From assembly GCA_003339415.1 (NCBI GenBank), contig PDHQ01000371.1, positions 1-30,419 on the forward strand: DNA of 30,419 bases, read 5' to 3'. A program made the position numbers and the translations under genes. The notes beneath the pieces are model-generated. The model saw only the letters and a list, made by a program, of their open reading frames with translations, searched no databases and was not told the DNA's origin. Each line of letters starts with the position of its first letter. Position 1 is the first letter of the stretch. This document shows, in pieces, positions 1 through 12,229 of the stretch. This DNA is from Ophiocordyceps camponoti-saundersi (nom. inval.) (lineage: Eukaryota > Ascomycota > Sordariomycetes > Hypocreales > Ophiocordycipitaceae).

Positions 1-1430
1 CGCTATATTTAAGGTAGAAGCCGATAATTCTATATTAAAATAAATAAAAGAAGCCTATAAAGATACTAATTTTAAGGATTATAAAGATATTAAGTAGATA
101 GATAACTTAGCTTATTTAAAAGAGAAGTTATTTATACCTCCTAATATAGTAGAAATTATAGTTAAAGAATTCCACGAATTACCTATTTACGGCTATTAAG
201 GAATATAAAAAACTTATAATAGAATTAAAGCTTATTATAATATGAAAAACCTTAAAAAAGCTATTATTAAAGTTATTAAAAATTATAATATTTATAATAA
301 ATCTAAAGCTTTAAGGTATAAGCCTTACGGATTTTTATAACTTATAATAGTTACTAAATAACCTTAGGAAAATATAGCTATAGATTTTATAGTTAAATTA
401 CCCTTATTAGTAAACCCTATAATAAATACGGAATATAATTCTATTCTAATTATAACCGATAGATTAACTAAATACGGCTATTTTATACCTACGATAAAGG
501 CTTTATCTGCTAAAAAATTAAGTTATTTATTCTTAAGAATAATAGTAGCAGATAGAGGCTTACCTAAAGTTATTATAAGCAATAAAGACCCTAAGTTTAA
601 TTCTAAATTCTAGACTAGCCTTATATCTAGGCTAGGAACTAAGTATAAATTAAGTACTACTTTCTACCCGGAAACTAACAGGGCTACGGAACGCTTAAAT
701 TAAACTTTAAAATAATACCTTAGAGCCTATATTAATTACGAATAAGATAACTAGGTAATAAACCTACCTATAGCTTAGTTAGCTTATAATACCGCTAAAT
801 TGGAATCTATTAAAATAACGCCCGCTATAGCGAATTACGGATTTAACCCGGAAGCCTATAAACTAGGCCTATTAGATAAAACTAATAACGAAAAAGCTAT
901 TCTAAATACCAAATAGCTTAGATCTCTATATTCTTATATTAAATTAGAATTAGATTTTATAGCTAAAAGAATTAGTTATTATTATAATAAGAAACGCGAA
1001 AAAGAACCCTTATTTAATAAAAACGATAAGGTTTATTTATTAAAGAAAAATATAGAAACTAAACGGCCTAATTAGTCCTTAGAATTTAAAAAATTAGGAC
1101 CTTTCCTTATAGAAGAAAAGCTAAATAACCTTAATTATAAGCTTAAACTTCCTAAAGGAATATTTATTTATCTAGTATTTTATATTTCCTTATTAGAAAA
1201 AGCACCTAAAGATACTAAATTAGAAGAAAATATCGAAACTACGGTATTAGAAGAAGAATACGAACTTAAAGCTATTATAGATAAAAAGATAGAAGAAGGT
1301 ATAGTATACTATCTAATAAAATAGAAGGGATACCCTTCTAAAGAAAATACCTAGGAACCTGCTAAGCACCTAACTAAGGTACCTAAACTTATTAAAAAAT
1401 TTAATAAAAATAAAGAAAAACACCTTTAAT
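1..1430 (+). pseudogene. Ty3/gypsy chromovirus pol remnant (integrase + chromodomain)
   Basis: Read through its stops, one frame gives a gypsy integrase. A decayed H2C2 zinc finger lies near 165-300 (EFHELPIYGY, with cysteines turned to tyrosine). Core segments follow: IAIDFIVKLPL near 375, ITDRLTKYG near 455, SNKDPKFNSKF near 578, and FYPETNRATERLN near 661. A chromodomain at about 1255-1410 reads GIVYYLIK-stop-KGYPSKENT-stop-EPAKHL, where both stops are TAG at positions that are tryptophan in the family. Stops elsewhere fall where Gln (CAA/CAG to TAA/TAG) or Trp is expected, which fits RIP. RT and RNase H would lie to the left, outside the window. No functional product is possible. Confidence 0.9.
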
Positions 1431-1649
1431 AAGAAGTTTTTAAGATTAAAAACCTTAGAAAAGGGAACGTTACGAATAATATAATAATAGGAACCCTATA
1501 TAAAATTTAATTAATTATTTTTACCTTATTAAGTTTTTCGAAATACTCTTTCTTTTCTTATAAGAATAAAAATAACTAATTAACTAACTAACTATTATTT
1601 ATACCCTATATTATTCTTCTATAGTAAAGTTTATAAGGTTATAAACTAT

Positions 1650-1660
1650 AGAAAGGGGAA
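1650..1660 (+). other. putative polypurine tract of the gypsy element
   Basis: An 11-base purine run (AGAAAGGGGAA) sits about 220 bp after the end of the pol remnant. It is followed at 1663 by TATAATAATC, which could be the RIP-altered start of a 3' LTR (TG turned to TA). A similar run (AGAAAAGGGAACG) occurs near 1457. The LTR end cannot be found by eye and no second LTR copy is in the window. Confidence 0.35.
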
Positions 1661-2810
1661 CGTATAATAATCTAAGATATAAATACTAGTTAAAAATACT
1701 ATTCTTATTATATAAGTAGTATTTATTATATAAATAGCTTAATAATATAAATTATATAATAAAGTAAAAATACTAATATTTAGTATTTAAATTACGGCTA
1801 AACCTCGGAAGGTTAAATACCGGATAATAAGATAAGATAATAAAGATAAGAATAATAAATAAAATTCCTAAGATAAGAAGAACGGTTAGAAACGGTTAAA
1901 AACGGAAAGAAATATTAGCTATTATAAATAAAGAATTATTTATTATAATTTATTATTAATCTAGAAACTAATAGAAGCAAATAGAATAGAACAAAGCTAT
2001 TCTATTCGCTAAGGAATATAGTAAATTTAAAATTAAAGGTTAATTTTAAAATAGGAATTTAATTTTAAAGTAAAAGAATATAATAAAAGTAAATAGAATA
2101 AGATAAAGCTATTCTATTCGCTAGTATATTTATAATATAAAGCTTCTACGGTATTCTATAGCTTTCTAGCTAGCTTATATAATTAGATAGTTTCTTAGAG
2201 AAGGAAAACTATAAAAGGAAGGCTTCCTTCCTTTAAAGGGTCTTTCCTTTCCTTCTTTTCTAAGCTTTTAATCTAAATAATTAGCACTATAAAAGCCTAC
2301 TCTCTATTACCTTCCCCTGCCTTATAAGATATTCCTATTTAGGAAGTTCTTACTTATTTATACTTTATAAATTTCCTATTCCGGCTACCTACTACCCGGT
2401 TAAAGTAAGTAAAGCCCCCTACCTTCTTATTACCCCTTATCTCTCTTTATCTTTAGAAGCTTAAATTAAGGGCTATAGGTAAGATTAGGTAATTACGGGT
2501 ACGATCCGTAATAGGGGGTAATAGCGGTAAAAACTTTAATACCTTATAACTTTATATTTAGAAAGCTATAATAAATAAAAATAATACTATTTAACTTATC
2601 TTCTTCCGCTTTATCTAATAATATAGCTTTTATTTAGATTAATCGCGATTTACTATTATAATAAAATAATTAAGATAGAATCTTACCTTATTATTATCTT
2701 TAGCCTTATATAGCCTCGCCTCGCTAGCCGGTATTACGGGTTATAGCCTTACGCTATACGGCACCGGCTTCTAAAATAGGAGAAATAAAGGTCTTATAAT
2801 AACCTCTAGC

Positions 2811-3010
2811 TACCTCTATTCCTTAGGAAATATAGTATAGCCGTAGGTTCCTTTTTATACCCCCTCTTAATAGCCCTTATATCCGTATAAAATACTAAAT
2901 TACCTAGCCGCCCGGACTATCGGTAGCCTTATTTATTAGGTCCTAGGATAACCTATAGATACCTCTCTTCCCTAGGAAATACCGTATAGCTATAGGTTCC
3001 TTCCTATATC
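2811..3010. repeat. 149-bp-spaced direct repeat at the RIP block edge
   Basis: A roughly 45-bp segment starting TACCTCTATTCCTTAGGAAA at 2811 recurs at 2960 as TACCTCTCTTCCCTAGGAAA. It continues through a shared GTATAGC...TAGGTTCCTT. Most differences are transitions, as RIP would give. The copies are 149 bp apart, so this is a partial tandem duplication, or a repeat inside a dead transposon, ending where RIP stops. Confidence 0.6.
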
Positions 3011-3537
3011 CCTGAGACCTCCGCCGGGCCGGTTACGATTAGCTGCAATAAGCTTGAAGGCGCCCTCCCTTAGCCCCCCCCCCCTCCCCCCCTCTCCCTT
3101 GGCAGATAAACATTCACGTAGATAGGTGTATGTACAATTAGCACACTATCAGTAGGTAGGTAGAGAACAGTGCTCACTATACTCGTACATACACGTCTAC
3201 TAGGTGGGCGTTGCTTGTGAGTATGTAGGACTGCCTACCACTAGGTCTATGCATGTATAAACTTCGGGCGCGGACCGTTGCAGTCGGCAGATCGGACTAG
3301 CTTTTTTTTTTCGGGGGTCAATTGTCAAGCATGTATCCGTACATACATGAAAGGCATGCATACAAATGTGCACATGTTGTTGAAAAGAAAGGGAAAGAAA
3401 AGAAGAAAAGACTCTGGTCGTCATTCTGGCCTTGTTTTTTTTTGTCCGTGTGTTGATTGCCATGTGTCTGGCATACCATCCATTGATCATCCATCTAGAT
3501 AAGGCAGTTGTGAGGGAAAGAATCTCGATTGGGGGAG

Positions 3538-3540
<3 letters not shown>

Positions 3541-3580
<40 letters not shown>
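3541..3580. repeat. (TG)20 microsatellite
   Basis: Forty bases of perfect TG dinucleotide. Polymorphic length is expected. Confidence 0.97.
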
Positions 3581-3582
<2 letters not shown>

Positions 3583-3798
3583 AAAGAGAGACATGAGGGA
3601 GGGAAAGAGAATTATGCCAATAAATAGAAGAAGAAGAAGAAGACGTGTATCCGTATGTAGTCATGTACATATGTACATTGTATGTATGTGCACATACTAC
3701 GGATTACACATGTATAAGTGAATAGGTATGTACATATATGTATGTGTGCTTTTTTCCTCCTTCTTTCTTTTGATCTATTTGTTTCAAGATCCGGGGTT

Positions 3799-3805
3799 AG
3801 AGAGA

Positions 3806-3837
<32 letters not shown>
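3799..3837. repeat. (AG)n microsatellite
   Basis: AG dinucleotide run with one GGG interruption at 3808-3810. A second perfect (AG)12 tract lies at 5156-5180. Confidence 0.95.
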
Positions 3838-3907
3838 CGAGGTGGGAGGGGTGAAGATGACATGACGGAGGCACACAGTACCTATGTACCTATGTCTGTG
3901 ATGGCCA

Positions 3908-3923
3908 CCCCCCCCCCCCCCCC
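3908..3923. repeat. C16 homopolymer
   Basis: Sixteen consecutive C. Runs of the same length recur at 6653-6668 and 10085-10100, and a C12 at 4916-4927. Such tracts often carry sequencing length errors, and their complement can form G-rich structures. Confidence 0.95.
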
Positions 3924-6230
3924 TAACATCATCCTTCCATCTCACCATCCATCCTACCATCCATCTCCAGTTCGTATTCGTACATACCTGTCTGTCCGAC
4001 TGTCCGACTCTCTGTCCGACCGTCTGTCTGCCCTGCCTGCCCACATATGTACATACATACGTACTTTTCTTTCTTTGAAAAAAAGGTGGCATGACGACAG
4101 CGAGCCAAGGAGAGAGGGGGGGGGGGAAGACAAGAGTGACAGAGGGAAAAATAAAAAGGAACAGAAAAGGAAAGAAGAATAAAATCCAGGACGGTGGCAC
4201 CACACGATACGAGATCTTTCTTTTCTTTTTTTTTCTCTCGCTCTCTCTTCTTTCTTATTCGTTCCCCTTTTCTATAAAACCCACCTTGTAAGGCATGGAC
4301 GGGAGAGGGAAAAGGAGGGAATTAGATGGTCATTACTGAACATATGGGGAAGAAGAAGGATTTTATTCCTTCCTTCTTTCTTTCTTTCTTCGTCGTCATC
4401 TTCTTCTCATCTGTCTCTCTCCTTCTAGAAGGGATCCGTATAATCACAAATCGGATTGAAGAGAGACAGGAGATCAAGCTACTCCATAAAAGAAGAAAAA
4501 AGAAACACACTCATCTTGCAAAAAAAAAAAAGACAGCAAAATGAAGCCGTCTCAGATCTCACGCACTTTTTTCCCATCGTCATACATAAGAGCATAACTC
4601 AAAGAAGCAAAAAAAAAGGAATGTTGATCAAGATGTAAAAGAGGGGAGGGGGGGGGAGAGGATCTGACCGAGATTAAGTCAAGGAACCCTATATCTAACT
4701 AGTAGCTAAAAGAGATAGCTTAGTGTTTTACCGACGGGAGAAGGAAGAAATAGAAGAGTGATGGGGAGAGATTTGAATCTCGTCAGCGCATCGGCACCCC
4801 CCCCTCACCCTTCTCTCCCCTTTTTTTAAGTGCTTTCCCCCCCCCGTCTGACCGATGTTTTCTTGTCTCGCCCCTCCTTTTAGATGCGGCCGTCGGTAAC
4901 GGCGGTGATGGGACGCCCCCCCCCCCCTTTTTCCCCCCTCTTTCTGTTTTACCACTCGTCCAATCAATTTGCGTGTTTCTTTTTTTTTAAATAAATTCTC
5001 CGGGTTTCTCTTCCTTAACGTGATTTATCTTGCCTTTTCGAGTGTTTGGTGAAGTGTGTGATGTTGTTTATTGATGTGGTTTGCCTTGCTTTCCCATATA
5101 TCCATGGAGAATGTGCAGTTGAATATGTACATATGTGATATACCTCTTTTCTCTCAGAGAGAGAGAGAGAGAGAGAGAGAAAGTGACAAGATAGAGCGAG
5201 AGGAAAAAAAAGAGGCCGTCGGCTGTCTCGTCGGTTGGATCGGGTCCGGTATGGATGGATATATTACGGTGGTATAATGTCGTAGGGTGGGTGGTAGTGG
5301 ACCATTACGTAAGGAGCTGACAAAGCCGTCCTGTCCACCTCTGAACGGATAGCACTCGTTTCTACCGTGGGTCCATCATATATGTAAATCCCGTACATGG
5401 GAAACGAACCAGTCTGCGGATCTCGTCAACCCCTTCCAAGCTGTGGCACGCATGGAGGTGAATGTACAGGTACATTGATGGAAACGGTCTTCTCTTGGCT
5501 GGCGCCCGCTGCAGGCGACCAAGGCCTGCTAATGGGTAGATCACTGGTAGGTAAGTCCAAGAGACATGCTCCTACTGGCCTAGTAGAGGTCCCGATCGCA
5601 CTGTGGGTCTCCGGTAGGCCTGTAGGGCCCTGCTAGGCGTGATCGGCAGTGCTAGTTCTTGGCAGGGGATGTTTAATGGCGGCACAGTGCGTCCGTCGTC
5701 CTTCTCTCCTGTCCTCCTCCTCTTTGCTCTTCTTTCTCTCTTTATTCCTCTGATTTCAGTCATCTCTTATTGTTTTCCTTTATTCTTTACTCGTCTTTAT
5801 TCTTTTGCTTGCTTACGCACCGCTCTTCTAACATACTTTTCATCTTCTTTATTCCCATTACTAATCCGGACCTTTTTCACCGAGTCCTCGTCGACGATGA
5901 TGACCTTTGTACACACACAGCTGCCACCCATGTCTCTAAATGCCTCTAAGCATGGCCGTGGCCCCCCAATCCCCCCCCCCCGACCCGACCCGGCACGGGC
6001 GCCGCCCACGTTGCTATACCCCCCCTCCCCTCCCGGGGGGGCCACACAGCTGTCTCTCTCCCGAGTGAAGCGTCGTCCTCACACGCCCCCACCCCTTTTT
6101 CTTTCCCTTCCTTTGATGAGCTTCCCTGCCATGACGACGTGCCCAAATTCATCGCGTCAGATCTCTCTTTGACGTATCCGTCCGTATGTACATACTTACA
6201 CCTTGTACTCCGTACCTTCTGCTGCTATCA

Positions 6231-6274
<44 letters not shown>
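6231..6274. repeat. CT-rich tract upstream of the GATA gene
   Basis: A 44-base almost perfect CT dinucleotide run, followed by C-rich and CTC/CTA repeats to about 6320. CT tracts are typical of filamentous fungal promoters near transcription starts, so this could mark the core promoter of the downstream gene. Confidence 0.6.
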
Positions 6275-6850
6275 CCCCCCTCCTCCTCCTACTCCTCCTA
6301 CTCCTCCTCCCCCCCCCCCCTTATGTATGTATGTATGTACGTAGGTATATACATACATCCACGGTCTCAGTCCCACTCAAATCCTCCTCGGCCTACGCCC
6401 GGCCCGCACCCATCCATCCATCCATCCATCTCCCCAACTGCTTTTCAGATGCATCGTCGGCCCTATCCCTCTTCTACCTCCTCCTCCTTTCGGTACTCGC
6501 CACTTTGCCAGGAACCAGAGTCGCCCGATTCCATAGCGCAAAGGTCCGTCTTACTTCTTACTCTTCTTATCCCTGCGGCCCACATCTCCCATATGTATTA
6601 ACATTCCCCCCTCTCTCACCCCTCACCCTCCTTTGCTCTCGTGCCTTATTCACCCCCCCCCCCCCCCCTTTTCCTCTCCTCCTCCCACTCCTACGCCCTC
6701 TGATCTGTCTTCATAATCACTATAATCATCATCACATCGTCATCGTCATCATCAACATTCATCAACACCATAACCAACATTATAGGCTCCATCATCAGCA
6801 ACTTCACCACCTCAGCATCATCCCCTGAGCTGCAACGTCATCAGCCTGCC

Positions 6851-8228
6851 ATGGCTACGGCCACCGTCCTCGCTCCGAGCGCTCACTATCCTCCTCCGCC
6901 TCCATTCTCACCGCCACTGTCCAACATGATGGGTCCCGACTCCCGCACGTGCTCAAATGATGAGCCTCAAAATCGCCAGTCTCTGCCCTCCATCTCAGAA
7001 GTCATCTCCGGAACCCGTCAAAGCCAATATCCTCCCCATCCTCCGCCTCCGAGCGTCGTCGGCCTACCCTCGCCCTTTTCTTCTGCGTCCCAGCAGCAGC
7101 AACAGCAGCAGCAGCAGTTCTCGTCCGAAGCCGATAAACACGCCTCGCCCTTTCCCCCGAGGCAAGATGCTCTTTCCTCCCTGGTCGATTCGCCGAGGCC
7201 TCCACCCTTCAGCGCCGGCGCCCGCCACAGTCTCCCCCCCGTCGTGGCCGATCGCCGCGCCACCCCCCCGATCAAGTCGGATCTGCACGCCGCCCAGAAG
7301 CCTCCGGATGCTGCTCATCCACTTCCCCCCAACGGAAGCTACCCGCATCCTGCGGCCCCGACCTCTCACCCTTACCAGCCCGGACAGTTGCCGTCCGGCC
7401 AGGTTTCACTGCCCGGCTACCCCATCTCGCCTCGGCACGCCGTTCCGTGTCCGCCGCCCCCCAGCCACTACGACGAGGCCGAATTCGCCAGTCGGGCGAG
7501 ATACGAGGCCCCGCCCAACAGGCATTTCGAGACGTGGAGCTACCAAGATTCCCTGAGCCGAGTCCGTCTCCTTTTTACCCCACCCCCTCTCTCCCTCAGG
7601 GGATCAAGACTTGTATTGACGATGGGAGGGGAATAGATAGGATCGTCGTCTCGGACCATTTACACCTTCGCCGAGGCTTACACGCGAATCGCCAGGGAAC
7701 AGCACGGCTCGCAACCCATTCCCGAACGATTACCTACAGAACGAGAAGTGAACGAGATGCTGGTCAACGTCGACCTTATCAAACGTTCGCTCGACCAGGT
7801 CAAGGATGCCATCCAGGCGTCGATCCAGAGCGAGAGGGCTCGTGAGGGCGCCAAGATCAAGAGCAGCACCTACGACGACGATCATGACATGGCCATGTAC
7901 GGAGACGCCATGAAGCCACAGTACGCGATGCAACACGAGGTGAAGAAGAGACGTGGGGTAGGTTTTTCTTTCTTTGCATCCGAGCCTAAATCATTCGACG
8001 TCGTATACTTTTTTTTTTTTTTTTGCTGACGGAGGAGGACTGGACCAGCGTGCGGCCCCTCCCGGAAGATGCCACAGCTGCAACCGAATCGACACGCCCG
8101 AGTGGAGGCGAGGCCCCGACGGTGCCAGGACTCTTTGCAACGCCTGCGGATTGCATTACGCTAAGCTCGAGAGGAAGCGTCAGCTGGAGGCTCGGTCGAT
8201 ACGGCCCAAGGCCGAGGATAGGACCTGA
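6851..8228 (+). CDS. nsdD: NsdD-type GATA zinc-finger transcription factor
   Basis: Exons 6851-7561, 7637-7957 and 8049-8228 join in phase 0 to give 403 aa. The proline-rich N-terminus contains [11 protein letters not shown] (45-55) and a nine-glutamine tract. Exon 2 carries a predicted helical segment (about 269-311, [11 protein letters not shown]...). Exon 3 holds one GATA finger, CHSC-x18-CNAC (cysteines 352, 355, 374, 377), with the 18-residue loop and [10 protein letters not shown] typical of fungal NsdD proteins, and a basic tail ending [12 protein letters not shown]. The family controls sexual development, conidiation and secondary metabolism (Aspergillus NsdD, Neurospora SUB-1, Fusarium Csm1). 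Intron 1 (7562-7636) uses GTCCGT, and its last codon is an in-frame TAG; intron 2 (7958-8048) has a CTGAC branch site. The start is the first ATG in frame; an upstream noncoding exon cannot be excluded. Confidence 0.92.
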
Positions 8229-9662
8229 CGGAAGGGGGGAGTGAGGGGGTGGGAAACGGCAGGGTTTGGAAGAGCCGTCGTAATTCGGCCACCCCTCATC
8301 CCTCCGACCCTCCACCTCTCCCTTTTCTTTTTCCCCTCCCGTCCCGGCATGGCATACTCGGTCTGATGCCAAGAAAGGAGACTGCTTTGCTCTTCGTTCT
8401 CCTTCCATTCTGTTTATTTCTTCTCTTCCCCCATCACATTTCCAAGCTTTTTGTTCATTCTCTCTCCTGCTGTACGGAAATTGATCCGGGGTGTTTTTCA
8501 AGGCAGGGATTTGGGGGGTCATCAAGGGCGTTTGAGGATAAGGGAAGGGGGGATCTTTGTTTTTCTTCCTGTGCCCCTTGTTGAATTAAGGAAGCCATTT
8601 GCTGTTTTCTCGTTTTTTCCTTTCATCGACTACCTCAGTTGTCTTTTTGTTTTATCCCTCTTCGCCGTGGGGGTTTGTGGGAGGAGGCTGACGATGTTGA
8701 TTTTTCTTCTCTCCACCAAACGATTAGACAAAGACTGCCATCACAATTTTTGTGTTTTCATCTTCTACATATATCTCTCCTTCTCCCGTACGCCGCGGGA
8801 AAAAAAAACAACAGAACAAAAAAACGGTGGTATGAGGAAAAAGAAAGGGGGGGGGATGAATTGGAATGAATTGAGAAAGAAGATGCACGGGCATCGTTTT
8901 TACGTTGGGAAACTCGTATCTCTACATGTGAATCATTGTGTCTCCCTCTCTCTTGTCTGTCGTGCTCTTTTTCTCCTCCGTGACTGAGGGTATGAAAGGA
9001 CGAATGGACAAGACAAAGCCGTTTTCAGGCTTTCTTTTCTTCTTTCTTTACTTCATGATTCGAGTTGACGTGTACTTATTGGTTTTACAATGCTATAACA
9101 ATGCCATGTTGAAAAGAGGATCAGGATTATGACGAGGTAAGGGGACGGGAGTTTTTATTTGCTTTTGGTCTATCTGGCACGGAGAGACCTTGTCCGTTCT
9201 TACTCGACTATTAGAGAGGGGAACTTGTGTGAAGCCAGAGGGGGGGCTGGCGGATGGATAATCGAGTATGAAGAGAGTTGAGAGGGAAAAGAAGAGGTGG
9301 ATGAAAGAATCGGGGGTTTGGATTGGAAAGGTGAAGTCGTCGTTTTGTTGTCTGGTCTGTGTACTTTGACGTGTGTGTGTGATGGATAGGTGCATCCGGC
9401 TATAAAGGGGTTGAGATTAAGCCAGCTTGACATACCTACATACGCTTTCTCACTAGCTAATATAAGCTTTTCCTTTTTTTTTTGCCTTTTTTCCCTTTAT
9501 AAAGGAGGGGAAGAGGAGAAGAGATGGGCGAGGGAGAAATGGGGAAATGGAAATGGCGATTCACATCTTCTATTCTCCATAGACCTGTATATTATAGGTA
9601 TGAAGCTGCTCCTTTGATAAGATTGGCCGGTGGTAAATCTCCGGTGTTTTTTTTTTATCGTC

Positions 9663-9718
9663 GGGTTATCCACTTCATCTCTTTATAGGGTAGCTTACCC
9701 TATAGCGTGGAATAACCC
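9663..9718. other. nested inverted repeat / stem-loop
   Basis: The outer arms GGGTTATCCAC (9663-9673) and GTGGAATAACCC (9707-9718) pair except for one bulge. Inside is a perfect 9-bp hairpin, TATAGGGTA (9684-9692), loop GCT, TACCCTATA (9696-9704). It lies about 1.4 kb downstream of the GATA stop codon. It could be an RNA structure, a tiny foldback element or a protein-binding site. The sequence does not say which. Confidence 0.6.
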
Positions 9719-11746
9719 CTTACAAGATCTCAAGCTCAGCTGCCTGTTAGATCTATCACGATAATAAGAACTGTTTTCTCGTCACGGATATATATACATA
9801 TATATATAAACGGACGTAAAGTAATTAGCACTCGCCGTACAGAATAGTTTTGCTAATACGATCTAGGTACATGTTAGTATGAAAGAAAGGAGAACTATCG
9901 TGACTATAGATTACACCTGCTCACCACGTAATCGCTTCCAAGGTAAGTGTTAATATATGAATATGATGCACATCTTTACGCGTATCTACCCATCTCGCAT
10001 ACTACGGACATACATTTGTATATACATACATATGTACATGCCTCAATAACCGCACCCAGACACGCATCATCTCACCCAGGGTTTCCCCCCCCCCCCCCCC
10101 TCCAAAGAAGCAAGACAAGTCCATCGCGGAAGACGGGCCGTAAGCCCCATCTCTCAGCACGCACGTGGACAAAGGCGGTACGATCTCACACGCCTCGTAA
10201 AATATACATATAAACATGCAGATATATTTCTCTCTCTCCCGTCCCTTGTAACATATCAACACTAGATATATACATATATATCGGGTAAATGCTATAAACT
10301 CTGCGCCATGTGATAAATCTTATAAGACGACAACGAGAAAGGAAAGAGCAGCGACTGCATGTCTCAAGACTAGCGGATAGACATTGAGGAGATGGCACCA
10401 TGATTGCCCAAGTCCTGGGTTTAAACGTATGTAAAAGAGGGGTGGGAGGGGAAGAAAAACGCAGATCCTCATCGTCGGCCCGCTCGGTGGCTGCATCGCT
10501 AGACGATGCTAGTGGGGGGGGAAAAAAGCAGGCATCTGCGCATACACGCATGAGAGATCGAGATTGTGCGTTATACGGATATCGTTCTATATACATACAT
10601 ACGTGCTATGTACATATATAGGTATGTAGGTAGGTAGGTACGTATATATGTATAATCCGCTATACAAGTTATGCATATATCGATATCTAAACAAAGACTT
10701 AGATTGCTTTCTTCCCTCCTCCTCTACCGCAGACCACACTTCTATATACACTAGCTATAAGCACAAAACAAAGGATACGGATTAAAACAAGCAACCTAGA
10801 AGATAAAAACCCGCCCACCAGCTTAACCGATACTAGACATGTACGGATACTCTATCGACGACGGCATCATGCAAGCTAGCAAGCCGCCCGCACCACACAA
10901 CACCACACACACACACACACACCCCTTTCCCACTCATCGTACGATGGTCAAATCTCATCTATGTACTTTCGTATTAGCAGGAAGATAAAGCAGCAAAAGG
11001 GGGGGAGACGAGCAAAGAAAAAGCAAAGTCGCACGATTTAGCTCTCCATCGTACGGATACGGAGGAGACTCTAAAAAAAAACACTCGGGCCCTTGTTTTT
11101 TTCACCCTCTTTCTCTCTTCTCTCGTTTATATTCCACATCTTCACATCCTCACATGTGTACTCTTTCCCCTGATATACACCCGTATAAACACAAGCCTTA
11201 CATACACGTGTAGGTACCTATGACCGTATGTACATATATGTGTACACGCCACGCTAGCCGCCCGACAAGCCACCCATCATCTCACTCCCCAGGTTCCGCA
11301 CCGCCACTCTCCTCTTCTCTCCCCTTCTTTTCCTTCCTTCTTCCGCCCCGATGAGATGCACCCCGATCTCGCATGCTGCATGCCCCTCTGAAACAACCCC
11401 TCGCCCCCCCTCCCCCTGACAGGAAGAAAAAAAAAGAAAAGAAGGGGGGGGTTTAAGAAGGGGAAACAAGATAAAAGGAGGAGGCGGGGAAGGGGGAAGG
11501 GGAAGAGGGGGAAAGGGGCATGGGGATCTTAAAGATCGGCCAAGATTCACCCATCATGCATACAAATTTACATGCATATATACATACATTACCTCTCCGT
11601 ACGGACACTTACATGTAGGCTATAGCAGACAAGATATCGGTAGACGTGAAGGCATGATATTAACGTGTACGGATATACTCCGTATATAATATAAACATCG
11701 ACGGATACTAACTAGATACTTATATTAGTATATATATATAGATACG

Positions 11747-11751
11747 GATAT
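11747..11751. other. left target-site duplication of the copia element
   Basis: GATAT immediately before the left LTR, matched by GATAT at 17066-17070 after the right LTR. A 5-bp duplication is normal for Ty1/copia integrase. The insertion falls at the end of a TACGGATA motif. Confidence 0.85.
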
Positions 11752-11916
11752 TATTAAGGCACGCACTCTGTTATAGATCGGGCAGTGATATTGCTAATAC
11801 TAAGTCTAACTCTAGTAGCCCCTCTATACTAATTTAGTATATCTAATATACTAACCTAACCGGGCTTAAGCCCTAAGTAGGGCATAGCTTAGATATAGGG
11901 TATATTATATATAATA
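11752..11916 (-). repeat. left LTR (element 3' LTR)
   Basis: 165 bp, beginning TATTAAGGCACG and ending TATATAATA. The ends read TA...TA and would be TG...CA before RIP. Compared with the right LTR all differences are transitions: the outer (left) half keeps the ancestral C/G bases, and the inner half is the more mutated of the two copies. Confidence 0.93.
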
Positions 11917-11926
11917 CCGCCCCTAA
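11917..11926 (-). other. polypurine tract of the copia element
   Basis: On the minus strand the bases just before the left LTR read TTAGGGGCGG, a purine-rich run in the position of the plus-strand primer for reverse transcription. Confidence 0.7.
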
Positions 11927-12229
11927 GGCCGGGCAGGCTAAAGAATAACTATCGTAATATTATTTCTTAGTATTTAGGCTATTAGAGCCGCCCCTATTCC
12001 TTAATATAGCTAAATTTAGCTAGCGTACGAATTACTAATACTTATTCGCTTATAGACCCTTTATTAGGCCGTCTATAATTATATCTTCCGTGCTAATCTA
12101 CTATAGATTAAAAAAGCTTATCTAATACCTTTAGATAATCTATTTATATCGTAAATTAATATACTTCGTACGTACCTTATTAAGTAGATTAATTATAGCT
12201 AACCTTACGTTCTAACTATTAGTAAATAT

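Larger units (their letters stand above)
1..3012. repeat. RIP-degraded AT-rich repeat block
   Basis: Nearly 3 kb in which CA and TG dinucleotides are almost absent while TA is very frequent. This is the product expected from repeat-induced point mutation (C-to-T at CpA on both strands). The first third is a recognisable gypsy pol; the remainder is decayed noncoding sequence, probably LTR plus older elements. Composition changes abruptly near 3012, where GC-rich, CA/TG-containing sequence resumes. The block runs off the left edge of the window. Confidence 0.88.
3013..6850. other. low-complexity spacer upstream of the GATA gene
   Basis: No coding region I can support. The segment holds many microsatellites and homopolymers, scattered TACATA/TATCCGTA motifs and A- or T-rich runs. 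A more complex, non-repetitive stretch lies at about 5280-5690 but matches nothing I recognise. The last kilobase is pyrimidine-rich (CT and C runs), as is common in promoters or long leaders of fungal regulatory genes. A leader or upstream introns of the GATA gene may lie here; I cannot place a transcription start. Confidence 0.55.
8229..11751. other. 3' flank of the GATA gene and long spacer
   Basis: No coding region I can support. The first 1.3 kb is T- and CT-rich and probably includes the 3' UTR. After 9600 the sequence becomes rich in TACATA, TATATA and TACGGATA motifs, with a C16 run and a short CA repeat near 10905. Composition drifts to AT-rich before the copia element begins at 11752. 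No tRNA B-box or other RNA gene was recognised. Confidence 0.5.

Noticed and set aside
1..3012. Possible mitochondrial or organellar insert because of high AT
   Set aside because: Gypsy integrase and chromodomain are readable and the CA/TG depletion is specific to RIP.
3612..4205. Several overlapping frames rich in Ser/Leu or Arg/Glu
   Set aside because: Direct translations of AG/CT and poly-C microsatellites.
5397..5636. 79-codon frame in the complex part of the spacer
   Set aside because: No recognisable domain and no splice context; not enough support to call.
6139..6828. 229-codon open frame upstream of the GATA gene
   Set aside because: Made of CT, CTC and CAT repeats; no homology to NsdD N-termini; more likely promoter or leader.
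7986..8525. 179-codon minus-strand frame across the GATA finger
   Set aside because: Antisense shadow of exon 3 and its 3' flank; the plus-strand GATA finger is unambiguous.
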